From positions 531,501 to 595,500 of the forward strand of contig QVRM01000335.1 of NCBI GenBank assembly GCA_003439945.1: 64,000 bases of DNA. The letters run 5' to 3'. Shown one piece after another: positions 39,514 to 53,295 of this stretch; position 1 is the stretch's first letter; every line of letters begins with the position of its first letter. This DNA is from Dermanyssus gallinae. Taxonomy: Eukaryota; Arthropoda; Arachnida; Mesostigmata; Dermanyssidae. The translations under genes were made by a program, and so were the position numbers. Below the pieces are notes generated by a model. That model had not been told where the DNA came from and did not search any database. It saw nothing but the letters and a program-made list of their open reading frames with translations.

Positions 39514-41467
39514 TTGAAAGTACTAAGCGTTTATTCGACACCCAGAGAGGGAGCCTCGTTTTTCTAGCGCTCCGTGCGCCCAGTCTGAGCAAATCCGACC
39601 CAATCCCGCCCAGCAGCACGCTCCCCCTTCTGCCCAGGCTCCTAATATATCGACGACTTGCTGTGACGTCGTCCTTTGATACCGACGGGGCACAGTGATG
39701 TACAGACAAAAACGAGAAGGGGTTTCGGAAGGCGACACGTTTAGAGTTATTGCAGAGGATCTGCCTCGCCTTGACAAGCAGAACATCGCTGTGGACGCTC
39801 GGTTTGGCCGGAAGCATAAAGTGACGCAAAGGTGGTTGATATTAGGTGGCACTAAATTTAAACAGCGATGAAACAATTTCGGTCGTTAGCTCACCGGCGG
39901 ACACCGTCGCAAGCCGCCCGAAGACGCGGGGCTGGCCGAGTTCTAACCACTCATGGACGAGGACGGGCTCCCAGGGTGGGCGAAACCCTATGAAGTACGT
40001 CACCCGATATTGCTCGCCGGCGACCTGCTAACCCGACTGACTATTATGGTCACCCACGAGAGCCGTCTGAAGTATCTAAAGATAGAAGTCGTCATGAACG
40101 TGTTCCGAGAAGAGCATTGAATCCGGAGGATGCGGCAAGTGGTCAAATCGACGATTTAAAAGTGTATGAGATGTCTGCGTGGCTGACCCAGCGCTGACAA
40201 TATTCACATGCGCCGCAGATCAGAGCAGTTTAATTTGGAAGCTGTTGAGGGCCTCAAATCGGAGGTCTATCTGCCAGCAATAAAGAGGCTCGGGCACAAA
40301 GGGGGTGCCTGCAACGTCGTTTTTGACAACACGCTAACATTTCTGAATGGGGGGCTGTTGAACGGCTTGCGGCGGGCGACTTCGTAGTGTTGCAGAAAGA
40401 GGGACTGCCGCGAGAATTCTGGCGCCGTGTCGGTGTGGAGGAGCCACTGCCAAGCAGGAACGACGTGAGGCGCGTCTACTGGATACATGTGCTGGTGGGA
40501 GCCGCTGCGTCAAGAGAGCTGGACGCCTACTGGAAAAGCTATGAGCAAAAATATTTTGTAAGCAGATAAATAAGAGAAACCTAATCAGCTGGATTTTGTC
40601 ATTTTGCAGGGGCTAACTCCGCCCTCAAAAAGAAATCATCATTCAATTATTATCACCTTTCCAGTCACCATTGTTGAGTATATAATCATCTTTGTTAGGT
40701 ATATAGTAAAATATTATACATAAAAACACGGTCATTGAGCCAGCCTGGCCAGTGATTCAATTCTGGAGCACTCCCCCCGCATGATATGTTCTCTGTAAAA
40801 CTCAAGGGTACCATGAGCCGACAGAAGAATGTATCTGTAACAGGTGTGGGAGAGCTTCTGGGAGATATCAAAAAGAAATTCGCCAGTCGAACTTTGGATC
40901 TGCACGTCATGATCATGATCTAGGACTGTCAGAACACCGCCGTCATGCGCTGTTCGCGTGCCATTGTGATGCTGGTCGCCGGCTGTATAAAAGGGAAGCG
41001 CTATTTTGCACACCCCCTAACCGCCAGAACATAGCGTGCTAGTGAGAGAATAGCCGGGTAGTAGTACCACGAAGATGGGCGGCTTCTCCGTATGACTCTC
41101 TATCGTGCAGCGAAACGTAAGCAACAATAAATACGAATCAGTGTTGTTGGACCCGCGCAATTTGACACTGCCTTCGTTCTACGGTTCCGTTGGCCGGTTC
41201 CAAAGGGGTACACGCCGTGGATCCACAGATGCCGAAGCCCAAACCTTAACATCAAGGTTCTGGGCGTCTTTAGTTTGTTTGTCTGCTTGCTACGCTGGTT
41301 CAGTCATCGGCGGTGGCGCGCTTAAGAAATATAAGCTTGCGGAAATTAATTTAGCACTAGAAATCACTAGGGACTCTACTGCCGACTTGATACACATATA
41401 GACACATATACATAACCGCATGCATATAACACATCTAGATAAGTCTATACATGCATACTGGTTTATG
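39514..41467. other. Unrecognised sequence with short open frames
   Basis: Frames at 39700-39870 (+), 40378-40569 (+) and 40732-41013 (-) have protein-like composition but match no family I know. They may be remnants of a mobile element. AATAAA-like signals are not informative here. Confidence 0.35.
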
Positions 41468-41579
<112 letters not shown>

Positions 41580-41749
41580 CGTGCGATGCGGGCAACCGAG
41601 AAGCCGAAGTACGGCCATGTCGTGCTAAAACACATCACGTCTACCCGAGCGAGCACTCTCGTCAGAGAGCCAACCCTCGAATACAACCCGTTCATCACCA
41701 TTGATCAGACGGATCTGATTTACCGTCTATCAAGTGTTGTTGCGCGCTA

Positions 41750-41795
41750 TTGTTGTAGTTGTTGTTGTTGTTGTTGCTGTTGCCGCCGTTGCCGC
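41750..41795. repeat. (GTT)n triplet run
   Basis: GTTGTTGTT repeats with CTG and CCG variants, the opposite strand sense to most triplet arrays here. Confidence 0.85.
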
Positions 41796-42448
41796 TGATC
41801 AAAGGGCTGTGTTGGCCAGGTGGCTGGTGGGAATCATGGTCATGTTCTGTTGCAGGCAAATGCATGGTCATCATACCTGATTAGGTAGGTAAACCGCAAC
41901 AATCGATAACACGAGAATTAGAGAGACAGAGAGAGAGAGGGAAAACGGGATAGAAATGCATCGTAAAAAGTGCGAGAGGAGGAGAGAGAGAGGAATAAGG
42001 GTGATAAGAATATATCCAGACAGACGGATGCCGTTTACGCTCACGCACACACACATTACACGGTAGAGGCGAGAGCTCAAAGCCCGCTTACTCGACGTAT
42101 GGTGCGCCAAAGCCATTGCGGCAACAGGGCGATGCCATTTGTGGCCGGCCACATGCCGCAGCCAGGTAGGCAAGTTTCCGCTAACACGCATCAACCAGCA
42201 GCAGCATCAACAGCAACAAGCGGTAGCAGCAGCAGCAGCACGCAGCGTATTGTGGTAGTGCTGGATCAAGCCCACGCCAATTCGAAGATCGAGAGAGGGC
42301 TCCGACGTGCTATAGCAGCTAGGTTGCAATGCCTGCCATGAATGTCCGCCACTCGCAGTGGCAAGGTTGGTGCTGTCTTCGCGTTTTTAACGCGTTTGAT
42401 AGCAACAATTGCTGCTAGAATTGTAGTCAGTAGTAGTCGCAGTTGGAC

Positions 42449-42593
42449 AACAACAACAACAACAACAACACACAACAACAACAACAACAACCACAACAAC
42501 AACAACAACAACAACCACAACAACAACAACAACAACAAAACAACAACAACAACAACAACAACAACACAACAACAACAACAACAACAACAACAC

Positions 42594-42627
<34 letters not shown>
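42449..42627. repeat. (CAA)n array, about 180 bp
   Basis: Almost pure CAA with occasional CAC and AAA interruptions. It is open in several frames only because of the repeat. Confidence 0.97.
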
Positions 42628-43237
42628 CGTTCGTGTCGTAGTACGAAAGGTGCGAAGGAACCCGCGTGAACTTTTGCTTGGTCATCGCGCGAGATGGATA
42701 TCAGGTGGGCGGGTCGAGTAAACCGGTTCCCTCAGCAGCACTAAGGCGCGACTTAACTAACGGATCGGTAGTATCAGCAGCCCCGCGTGAGTCGCCACTA
42801 ATTTCTGTTGAGGGCCTTTCCATATCCAGGTGGCGGCAGCAGGCTCGCTCAAATTGCCTGCATACAGAGACCGATTGTCCGAGGGTCACGACGAGACGAA
42901 AAACCCGAAGCAAAAAGCCGGCGCGGACCTGGCGCGAAACTCGAATCGCCTTCGTCTCGTGGCCGAATATACGCAAGCCAATCGCTCGAAAGGCAGGAAG
43001 GACATCTGTCTCTCTTTCGCTCCCAATCTCGTGTCAATCAGAGATGATGATCGCTTTTCACGCTCAATCCTGAGGCTGGCGCAGGGACATTTGGCTGACG
43101 CAGAGGTCGAACTTCACACAAACACTAATCTCATGTTCGCCAGCTTTTGACTCCCAATGGATTTTCCTAATCCGAACATGGCGCTCATGATGCTTGTATG
43201 CGGTCCAACAGAAAAGACCTGATTTGCCAACAAATGC
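42628..43237. other. GC-richer stretch, no gene recognised
   Basis: Overlapping open frames at 42666-43150 have Arg/Ser-rich composition with no motif I know. Confidence 0.35.
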
Positions 43238-43325
43238 TACCTAAGCATAGTTATTCAGTGGCAAAGCCATTGCCTTGCATGCCGGAGGTCGTAGGTGCAA
43301 ATATAAGACCGACCGCTCTTGTAAT
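43238..43325 (+). repeat. tRNA-derived SINE, family 2, plus-strand copy
   Basis: TTCAGTGGCAAAGCCATTGC, CTTGCATGCCGGAGG and a decayed B-box GGTCGTAGGTGCAAATA match the minus-strand copy at 3527-3612. Confidence 0.5.
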
Positions 43326-44116
43326 GGTTTCAACTGCCTCTAGTGTAAACGTAGTAGAACTGAAGTAGACTATAATCGTTGATCATTGAAAAACCGAAAT
43401 AAATCCACTAAATAAGAGGATGTTTGAGATGTATGAAGATGTTTTAATAAAAATAGGAAGACAAAAGATCTTAATAAACAGACGAAAGGTTTTTGTGGCC
43501 CCTCTAGTAGGGGAAGGCAGAGGGAGTCGTAACTATGGTCTACTGTCGGAGCACATTTATTAAAGGGGAATTCACGATAGCCTTTTTCGATAAACAGTAT
43601 AGATACATACACACACACACACAGACACTTGAAGATACACGCGCTCACTATCTCTTGGGACGTATATTTACGTGTAATACGCTTTCACGTTAAGCACGTT
43701 GAGGGCCACTTTACGTGCCGCATAGGCCCATGGTGCGTATGTATCCTGCGATATAGTTGTTATTTTCGTTATTGTTGTTGTCGTTGTTGTTGCTCTTGTT
43801 GTTGCTGTTGTTGTCAGATGTTGTTATCACAAGCCGACGTCGTTTACCATCGCAGACACGACACGACACGTTGTCACACACTACACAAGAAGCTTGAAAC
43901 GCACAGACACAAATCGAGTTCACAAGCATGCAAACACCTCTATGTAGGCATACAACAATGCGTGCATATCAGTGCATAGCAAACCGACCCTAGCAGGTGA
44001 TGGGTCGATACCGTCTCCGCGCCCATTTGGCGTCACCACGTCACGCTGATGGACACGTTGATCCACTGTCGATTCGACGCTCGGTCAGCCAGACACATCA
44101 AACTCATTTTGCGGTA

Positions 44117-44176
44117 GGCGGCAGCAACAACATCAGCAACAACAACAACAACATTAACAACAACAGCAACATCAGC

Positions 44177-44209
<33 letters not shown>

Positions 44210-44211
44210 AA
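44117..44211. repeat. (CAA/CAG/CAT)n triplet array
   Basis: Mixed CAA, CAG and CAT triplets. Nearby (43755-43817) is a GTT array of opposite sense. Confidence 0.9.
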
Positions 44212-46354
44212 TAACAGAGTCAGACAACTTTGCCGAGCCGAGCCAGTGTCGTTGTTCACAGAACACCAACAGCAACACGACAACAACGATAGATCGTTTC
44301 GCCTCTGCTCTGGCGGCCTCAGTAACGAGGAAAAAAGATAGCGGAGAAAATCACGCTCGCCGCTCGCTCATACTACCTGGAGGTGTCGCCTATGCTGCTG
44401 CTGCTGCTGGTACTCCTGCATGCTCCTCTCTGACACTTTGCAACAAACTGTTTTTACCTTTCCTTCGAGGCACATTACGTCGTGCGTTAATTGAGCCGTG
44501 GTAACTTGTGGGTCATTGAGACGCCAGTGAGACGCCGGTGTGCGGACGAAACATGGACTAAGGTGCACTTTGGGCCAAAGGGTTGTACGCCGTGCTAAGA
44601 AATGCAAGTCGGGGTTTCGGGGACGTCCAACCAAACACCTGTTCGTCTACAGCAGGAGACAAGACGTTGACGAAAGAGAGGCATCGGATAGAGCTAGCTA
44701 GCTGGTTGATCGTTGGCAGGAGGCCATTAAAAGGGGGGAGAATATACTGATGAATAAGTAAACCCGTATATTCCTGCAAATTTGTGTTTTCGCTATTCGA
44801 CCAAAAACAGGGCAAGACATTTTGCATCAACTTAATACATATATATATATATATTTTTTTAATACTAACTCCAGTAATGACAACGCGATGACAATAGATG
44901 CTATCGTGCGACAGGCAACTTGGCCCACTACAAACGTCTTAAATGCGGTTGGCAGAACGTTAAAAACAGGAAGGGAACATCATATCATGCTTTTATTAGC
45001 AAAGGATTAGATGGCTACCATATGCAATTTACCGGAAGGGTGAGATAATGGCCCACCATTTTAAGAGCCGTTGGTCGTATTTTCGTTCGAGTTGAATGAA
45101 GAAGGAAAACGTGGCTGCGGGCCATTATTGTATTGTGCATTCAGTTCTACATATGCGCTGCAAAAATATAGCCATATAGTAGGCGTCTTCCTAAAGTTGG
45201 AAGTTTTGATGTGTTTACACAGCAATTAGTAAACATGACATATACATATTTGACTTAATATATGATGTGAAGGATATAAAACATGTGATGACGATGATGT
45301 CTAAATTGTCTACGTCAAGTGGTAAGCAGTCAACCGTTTAAAAGTATCCGTAAAAAGATATGACTTGTCTCATAAAATGTTTAACATTATCTCGACAAAT
45401 ACCAGTCAAGGTGCCAACATGCTGCCGACGGCAGCCAAAAACAACCTGTTACCATAGAGGGTCTCAGCAAAGTTTCAGCAATATGGATAGTGCTCAGGAA
45501 ACCTAGAGCGAAAACGTGAAACATGGCTAAATTTAGATCAATATTTTACTCAAATAAAGCCAATCATAGCATCAGCATCATCATCATCTTATATTGTCTA
45601 AATGTATAAAATATTCTCATTTGTTTAAGCTTTTATCCTTATTCAAAACTGGAATTCGAACGTGTTCTATTGTCTTGCTCGCTTTACTTTATATCACATC
45701 GTAGCATTCGTCATAGAAGCGACGTTGCTCCTACACACCGCGTAAGACAGTAGCTGTCTCAAATACTCCCTCTTCCTCGTACGCACTGGCCCCCTATTAT
45801 ACCATCTCTTCTCTTTGCCAGCTCGCGAATAAATTCACTGTCTCTCCGCTGCGCACGTGCTAGCAAGACGGAAACGGTGCAACGGTGGAAACGGTATAAC
45901 ACACTTTAGTGATTCCGATCTCACTTCTCCAAGCAAGGCATTTCCGCCCACTCAATCCGCCCGGAAAAACACATTTTCGTTACAACTTCTACCATATTTC
46001 CTGTATGCATCTTTAAAGCACATAGAACATCACTCATATCTTCTGACCAAGAAAGTCCATGAGTCCGGTTGTCTAAACCGAGTGCATTCTCAGGCTGTGG
46101 ATGGATGCCTCCTCCCAAGTCTTCCCACGAGCCACATGCCAAATCAGTTCCATTTTTGGGACACGCCGTATCTTGCTGACAGGGCGGAATGGAAGAAATA
46201 GCCAGGGACTCTCGCACCGGGAGTCGCGGGTTTAATGCAGGCACAACTCATGTATTTTCGAATTGATCTTTCTTCAGATTTGTATATCTATAAAAGAGCT
46301 TCCTTTTATAAATCTGAAATAATGTATTATATTCATTACTAACCTTTTAAAATT
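44212..46354. other. No gene recognised
   Basis: A CTG run at 44391-44411 and a short TA run near 44840 are the only repeats. No exon or RNA gene is supported. Confidence 0.45.
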
Positions 46355-46735
46355 GATTGATTGATTTATTGTTCGCTTGGCATGTATACCTAAATACACA
46401 TGTCACTCTTTTATATCAGGGGCGCTTAGAGTGGCAGCATATATATAACCTAGGCATCTATATAATCCATATCTACTTCAATATCTACTGAGTATTTGCT
46501 TTCCATTGTGACAACCTCTTCTTTGTAATATCGACCAGGTCATTTCTAACATTTGGTCCTAGAGCTAGGGCCTCCGACAGCTCTATATCGCTGTTCCCCC
46601 CTAAGGCTATATATTCTTTAATAATATGTTCGATTGACTCATTCTCTAGCCCACATGCTCGACATTCTGTACTTTGCCCCTCCTTATATTTAGACAAAAC
46701 TAATATCGGGTACCAACTTACTGATGACTTCCGCC
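46355..46735 (-). mobile_element. Host LINE, 3' part (C-terminus and 3' UTR)
   Basis: On the minus strand the frame reads SSVSWYPILVLSKYKEGQS, then TECRACGLENESIEHIIKE and ELSEALALGPNVRND, the C-X2-C..H zinc region of a LINE ORF2 C-terminus. A 3' UTR follows and ends AATAAATCAATCAATCAA. The upstream part of the same ORF resumes at 48131-48800 on the same strand. Confidence 0.77.
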
Positions 46736-46736
46736 T

Positions 46737-48130
46737 TATGGGCTTAGCCTTTGCGGACGATCTCATCCTCCTAGCCTTCACGAAATCTACTCTCCAACGG
46801 CTCCTTAATATTGCGGACCCACTTTTGAAATCCCGAGGCCTTGAAATTAATACTAATAAAAGCTTTACTATCTCCCACCTATTTAATAAGAAGGAAGGTA
46901 AAGGCTTTATCTATACCGTACCAGAATTTAACGTTGAAGATCGGCAATTGCCAGCTAAAGGTATGAGCGATCGATAAAGATATCCTGGAGTCGACTTTGA
47001 CAGCAATGGCAGAGTTGACTCCACCAAGGATATACTCCTTAATTTACTCAACAGACTCACCTAAATGGCTTAAGCTCGAAAACTCGGTGCCGAACGCCTA
47101 CCTGTACACGCACACAGCACACGGCGGTCTGGACATCCCCTGCCTCCAAACATTCATTCCCAGACTCCGCCTCTCCCGCCTGACAGCACTACAACACTCC
47201 ACGCACCTTGGGGTCCAATGGATGCTAACTACCGAGCACTTCAAAAAAGATCTTGCGAAAACAAGACTGTTTTGCGAGCGCTTTGGAACCTCCATTGAGA
47301 CCGCCACACAAGAGACCGATTACTGGTCACAACAACTACACAACACGTTCGATGGGGCACATTTTAAAAACGCACACGAAACGCCCTTTGTACATTACTG
47401 GATTAAGGGTATGCCCTACCTATCTGGTAAGGAGTATTTAAACCTACTAAAGCTCAGGATCAACGCACTACCGACGCGTGCCAGATTAGCCAGGGGACGC
47501 CCGGGCTACAACAAACGTTGTAGGCACGGGTGTCATGCGCCTGAGACGTTGGCTCATGTCGCTCAGATGTGCGATACAACACACAAACAAACCATAAAGA
47601 GACATGACGACGTCTGTGATCGCGTGGCGCGTCTTCTCCGCGAAAGGGGCCATGAGGTGGTTCGTAAGCGAGTATTCCGTCGACCGGGCGCACCGGGTCT
47701 AAAGCCCGACCTCGTAATAACTACACCTACCGAGGTCTGGGTTTTAGATGCCGAGGTTTGCGGCCCGAACCGGGACCTGGCAAAAGCGCGGCAGGACAAG
47801 ATCACCAAATATGACGTCGAGTTCCTAAGAGCGGCACTTCCCGACCCGCAAAAACCTCGCAGATTCGGATCCATCACTATCTCTATGAGTGGTGTATGGG
47901 ACTCCGAATCTGCGAGGACGCTCTTGGGGCTCGGCGTCACGAAGAGGAATCTTATGAATCTCACCGTTTTAACTTTGCAAGGAACCTTGAGGATATACCG
48001 CTCGCACCGGGTCCATAAGAGCGGGGGCTACCATCAAGCAAGGACACGGACAACTGATTCTTAACTTCACGTGACACCTTTTTATTACCATTTTTATTAA
48101 GGCGAGCACTGCCGAGTGTGCAAACGTATT
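46737..48130 (+). mobile_element. R2-type LINE, 5'-truncated, inserted in another LINE
   Basis: The frame begins at palm motif C (LAFADDLILLAFT), then LLKSRGLEINTNKSFTISH. A short internal deletion or frame break at 46977-46997 removes part of the thumb. The 355-codon frame then carries HGGLDIPCLQTFIPRLRL, the R2-type knuckle CRHGCHAPETLAHVAQMC (C-X3-C-X7-H-X4-C), and the endonuclease block LKPDLVITT with WVLDAEV. It ends YRSHRVHKSGGYHQAR and TAA at 48062. It is strikingly R2-like but is not in 28S rDNA. Confidence 0.87.
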
Positions 48131-48800
48131 GTAAATGATTAATAAATCATCACAATATTTTCTATCCTTGTATCCAACATCCCTGCCCTGGCATCTGCCA
48201 ATAGCCCACTTGCTCTTGAATTATCGTATACCCATTCTACCCCGCCCCTTTCCCTTTTCATACATAGTTGCCGAACTTGATCTGGAGCCCATCGCCAATT
48301 TCCATTTGTCTGTATATGACTTGTTTACCTTTAATTTCACCATTTTCTCTGATACCCTAGCTCTTGTTCATTGCTGACAATTGTACCCTAGCTGCGAACT
48401 CTAGTCTGCGATCCCACTTCGTTTTAGTCCTAAGTGTCGTCTTTACCATCTTTTATTTGTGACATTTTCAATCCTACTACTAAATCTAAACTTACTGTGT
48501 ACTTCCCTTTGTATACATTTTGACATTCCCCCTTCCCCCTCAAGAAATTCCCTGGCGCAATTAAAACGGCAACCCAATGCAAATCTTATCACCTCTCTTT
48601 GTATTGTTTCTAACTTCTTTCTCAACCCTGCGCTGTGGACCAGAAAGGCATTAGCAAAGGTCAATCCTGGCACATGCATGGCCTTCCATATATTCCTTGT
48701 TACTATATATTTATTAAACCCCCAGAGGCCCTTGATATGATGCCTATGATATATACAAACCTCAATACACAACAAGCTAGCAACAAACTGATTGACATTT
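48131..48800 (-). mobile_element. Host LINE, 5' part (reverse transcriptase thumb)
   Basis: On the minus strand it reads IWKAMHVPGLTFANAFLVHS, then KKLETIQREVIRFALGC and KCIQREVHSKFRF. After a frame change come WDRRLEFAARVQLSAMN and YDNSRASGLLADARAGMLD. This is the thumb region of a LINE ORF2. The next expected block, the zinc region, appears only beyond the R2-type insertion at 46735. Confidence 0.75.
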
Positions 48801-51660
48801 TGGTTGAAGGGGTGAAATCGGTAATATCGGCCAATTCAACTGCAACCAGTAATATGCCAATTCAGCTTTAAATGATTTTAAAGCACGAAATAGTCCGGAA
48901 TATGTAATCGTCATTGACCTGACAGAAGCATTTTATATCCAATGTTTTGATGTATGTTCCCAATTAAGAAACATATATTTCTCAGGTCCTCAGATTCTGA
49001 ATTGAATTAATTAGTCACAGCTGTGGTCACCAGCATCCTGCTTAACTCAGCTCTGAAACACCCACCAAATATGCGGCGCTTTCAGCATTGGTATGATAGT
49101 CATTGCTTTGCGCTAAAGCAGGTTCTACTAAGAGCCCCCTGGCAGTCGTCCTACGATCCAGATGCGGCTACTTACTCAACCACGTGCCTCTCGGAGGATT
49201 CTGACGAACCGGGATTTCCTGACAGCAAAGGCTGTCTCTTCGAATGAACACCGCAACTTCAGGACTGGGCGCTTGTACATCACTGTATCAGTGTCGTTTA
49301 CCTTGATTGCGCACTACGTATTGTGAGGGCCAATACACCGTATCGGACAAGCTATCGAGCTGGTGCGGTGTACCAAGCACTGTTACGGGTGACGCTCTGC
49401 GATAACAATTAGGGGCCTCAAACAGAGGCACGTTTGTCGCTTTGTCGCGCACGTGCCATTGTCTTGCAGTTAGTGGTTATGGAATGTGAAGACGGTGATT
49501 ATGAAGCTAGTGTTCACACTGGCTGAATCTCAGCTAGAATCCTGAAACCTTTCTGGGCCTCCCGGCAGCATCGAACCAAGGCATGCGCTTTCCTGGTGGG
49601 ATGGATCAGAGATTTAAAAAAAGTAAAATCTCCAAAAAATGCTGCATGTACTTGTCCCTGTTGATTACGACAAAAAAAAACAGGGACACTTTATGGGGCC
49701 ACTTCAGGAGTTTGTCTGCGTCCATGCGCCGTGGAAAGATCTGATGTTTAACAATCCAAGCAGGGGCAACACTTGACGAGACTCTAGTTATTCCCTTAGA
49801 GATGTGAGCGCGGACGCTTGCATGCTCTGAGAGTTGGTTATTATTGCCCAAAAAGGGTTATTTGGTATTTGTTTACACTCGTCATAAGTACGTCAATATT
49901 CGAGGTTCCGGTGTGGCCCTGAAACGAGCATGGACCGAGAAGGGGCAGCCGTAGTCCGCGAGTGTGACTCGAAGGGTCACCGTGCGACTCGACTTAGACA
50001 GACTGGTCGAGGCAGGCACTGAAGTCGCCAGCTATGACTAGTAGAAACGGAGAATAAACGAACACCGCTTTTTATGCAACTGGGTAGTTTCTTTACTATA
50101 ACGTTGGGTGGCTTCCACTCGACAGTACAATAAAGGCCACTCTGACTTCTATAAACAGGCAAACCTCCGGCAGCATGAAAGGCAGCAGAGCTTTTCGTTA
50201 TCTTAAAGGACTTTGGCTCGAGTCGTGCCTATTGCCTGCTTGCTAGTCTCGCTAGTAAAGCGTACTAAATCAAACACAGAAAACCTCTTGCGTGCCTTCG
50301 CAGAAGAGCGCGGGCTTTTCTTCTCAGCCCAATACGGGCTTGAAGAAGGCCGATCAGTGTGCATAATGCCGCTGCCGAACAGATTATAAAAAAAAGAGCG
50401 CCCAGCAGTACGAATATTGTGTCTTAAGTATTTTTTTTACATTTTATTTATAATTAGTTTTTTGTTGTGTTTTTTTTTGCAACAACACCGACTAGAAGAA
50501 GAAATTCGAACTATCGACAGAGATGTGTGTTATTCCTGGCGGCATTCCTAGATGTTAATTCATGCTTTTAAGGATGCCTATTAAAGGTAATAATGAAGTA
50601 AACGTACCAGTAAACGTACTGTTAACTAGTTGTTGATGAATAACTAAATGTAGCGTTTGTATAATATTGCTATTGATATGAATCGAAGGGCTCACTTACA
50701 CGTGTAAGGCGATGTATGTACGTTTATATATAATTCTTACTAGCATAAATTTGAAATTATTCCAGTTTCGTTCAACAGTGAAAGCGATTATCCATATTTG
50801 TATCACTCGTGTATCGTCGAGGATATATATATATATATATATATATATATCCTCGTAGTAGGTTTATCGTAGCGCGAAATGCAACAACGTCGAAGCAGCG
50901 TTCAATTTCGTTCTGTCTCGATTGGCGATTTCTCGCACACGATCACAGCATAAAGCAGAAAGTTATACACACCGAATTTTGCACGATCAATTTGACGTAA
51001 AAACACACCACACAAAATGGTGACAACATTCGTTCGCTTTGGCCATTTGTTCTATATATCGGGTTCCTTTGCTCTGTCTGTCTCGAGCGTCTTTCAAAGT
51101 CGCGCCCGCTGCTGTTGTTGTTGTGAGACCGGATTCACAAAACGGGCACGAATGCATTCAATCCTGTGAATTGATTGCTTCATGTATTGTCACCAAATCA
51201 GCGGGTGGTTACCCTTGGTAACTACTCTCGAAAAAAGAATGTTCATGCGCATCGATTCTCATCAACTGCTCTAATATTCCGAATATATAGTGTGTAGAGG
51301 GGTAAACAATACATGGAAAATGATGACGGCCTCGCTGCAATAGTTTTCGCCGTAATTATTATGGATCTCTTGTTCAAGCTGACGGCAGAAGTAGGTGGTG
51401 AGTGGGGTAAACTCGGAAGTTTACCATCTCTGAATAGACTGGCACCTATTTAGTAAACTACTTCTGTTCGATTATTTTTTACATTCACACCCGCACACAT
51501 ACACTAAAATACGGGCGTTTTCAAACAACACATACCAACAGAGATGGGGTGTGCGTATGCATACAGGCGTGGTACCACGAACGGATAACAGCTAGAAGAT
51601 TTGCAGCGATCAGCTATGCCATCAAAATAGGTTATTGTACTTCTGCTATCAACAGAGAGC
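48801..51660. other. No gene recognised
   Basis: Unique-looking sequence with a palindromic TA array at 50815-50857. No coding exon or repeat family is supported on either strand. Confidence 0.5.
50815..50857. repeat. (TA)n array with inverted flanks
   Basis: CGAGGA before and TCCTCG after the TA array are inverted copies, so the array sits at the centre of a perfect palindrome. Confidence 0.88.
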
Positions 51661-51679
51661 AACAAATTCCCGAGGTACT

Positions 51680-51850
51680 ACAAACAACAAAAACAACAAC
51701 AACAACAACACGAATTGCGACGGGAACAACAATAACAGCACGAATGGCGACAAGAACAATAAGAGCAACAACAAAAACAACAACGACGGCAACAACACGA
51801 ATTGCGACGCGGACAACAGCAACAACAACAGCGACAGCGACAATACAACT
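51680..51850. repeat. CAA/AAC triplet belt, first block
   Basis: AAC-type triplets mixed with GAC, ACG and AGC. The long frames across it are repeat artefacts. Confidence 0.88.
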
Positions 51851-52344
51851 AATTAATGCAATTCTTATTACAATGATGATGGTAATAGTAATAATGTACG
51901 CAGTGCAGACTGCGACGTGGTTGATGAAGATGATGACTAAGACATCCACGGCAAACTTGTCCTGTCTTGGTTGTTTGCAATTGGGCAGTCGGGCCCCCGA
52001 GCACTGCTACGTCTGTCTCGTCACACCTGCGCCATACTGGCAGAGCGTCACGGCGAGCCATCATGGTGAGGTGACTGTATGTCCACTGTCGGGTAGGAGT
52101 AGTGTGGAACGAAAAAATTGACTGATGGTTGACGTTAATCATCAGTCAAAACGGACGACGACGATGAAGAGATGTGATGAACAAATGTGTCGCTGCTGGT
52201 TGGATGGAACGTCTTCGTCCTCCTGTGTGTCCCTATTCGCGCGCTCTCTCTCTATTTCTATGTTGCTTTTTCATATCACACTTTGGGATTGCCACCACTA
52301 TTTGTCCAATGTCCAGTCATGCGTAAGTAAGAGGTTCAATTGGG

Positions 52345-52470
52345 GCTAACAACGGCAGCAGCAGCAGCAACAACAACAACGACAACAACAACAGCAACAG
52401 CAAAAACAACGACAACATCAACGACAACAACGACAACAACAGTAGCGTCACGGTCATCGACAGTAGCAGC
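52345..52470. repeat. CAA/CAG/GAC triplet block
   Basis: CAGCAGCAG then mixed CAA and GACAAC triplets, with a weaker related block near 52610-52680. Confidence 0.88.
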
Positions 52471-52815
52471 GGCAGTGCTCCACCTCCACATGACGACAAC
52501 GATATCCGGTTTTCGGCTAGCAATTGTTGTTGAACATCGGCGTCAATGTGAATGACATTAGATACATAGGTACACCATTGTCAAGAAGATTATCGATAGA
52601 TGTAGGATACCGGCAACAGCAGCAGCAACAAAAATAATTGTAGCAATAGCAAAATCAGCAGCAGCGGAAACAACAACAACATTGGGGCTGATGTCGAAGC
52701 TGAAGTTTCTCTACGAATCGACGCTGCAGTCTTCAGTGTAAGGGGATACTAAAAGAAGCAGCGCGCAGAGCGCACGTGACGTTAAATTGAAAGCATCTGA
52801 GTAATATAAAAACGA

Positions 52816-52850
<35 letters not shown>

Positions 52851-53020
52851 GTTTATATATATATATACACCTTGGTCGTTTGTATGACTCGGAAGCGTCC
52901 ATTTCCGTCTCATGCTCCCATTCAACGCCACCTACTCTTCGCGCGACCTGCGCCCTACTCCCTCACATTGAAGACTGCAGTATCATTCAGCAATTGTTAG
53001 ATTTATACTTATTGAGTTCA

Positions 53021-53252
53021 GTCCGAAGTCAGCTGCAATCAATGACGTTGACAAGGACGATCGCGACCTCAAACGTCTACCCCCCAGAGACTTTTTTTTT
53101 TCTGGGAGGTTTCGGGAATGCATGATGCACATGCGCCACTAGCAGCCTGCGTGACTAGTGTGAGACTCGCAAACCCACTAAACCCGGATTCCTCCCCACC
53201 CCCCCCAGGCTCGGTATTACTTTGGCATTACATCGAAGCCGTGGGAAAGAGA

Positions 53253-53295
<43 letters not shown>

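Noticed and set aside
39690..40569. Protein-like frames at 39700 and 40378
   Set aside because: Composition is plausible, but no motif or family match is visible and the frames are interrupted. They are left as unrecognised sequence.
40732..41013. 93-codon minus-strand frame with HDHD and Cys residues
   Set aside because: No conserved spacing of metal ligands and no neighbours to suggest a domain.
42266..42721. Long frames of poly-Gln, poly-Asn, poly-Thr or poly-Cys
   Set aside because: They are open in several frames on both strands because the DNA is a CAA repeat; no start context or splice signals support coding.
46200..46250. tRNA-like T-arm (GCGGGTTTAATGCAGGC)
   Set aside because: No matching D-arm or acceptor stem could be drawn, and no second copy was seen.
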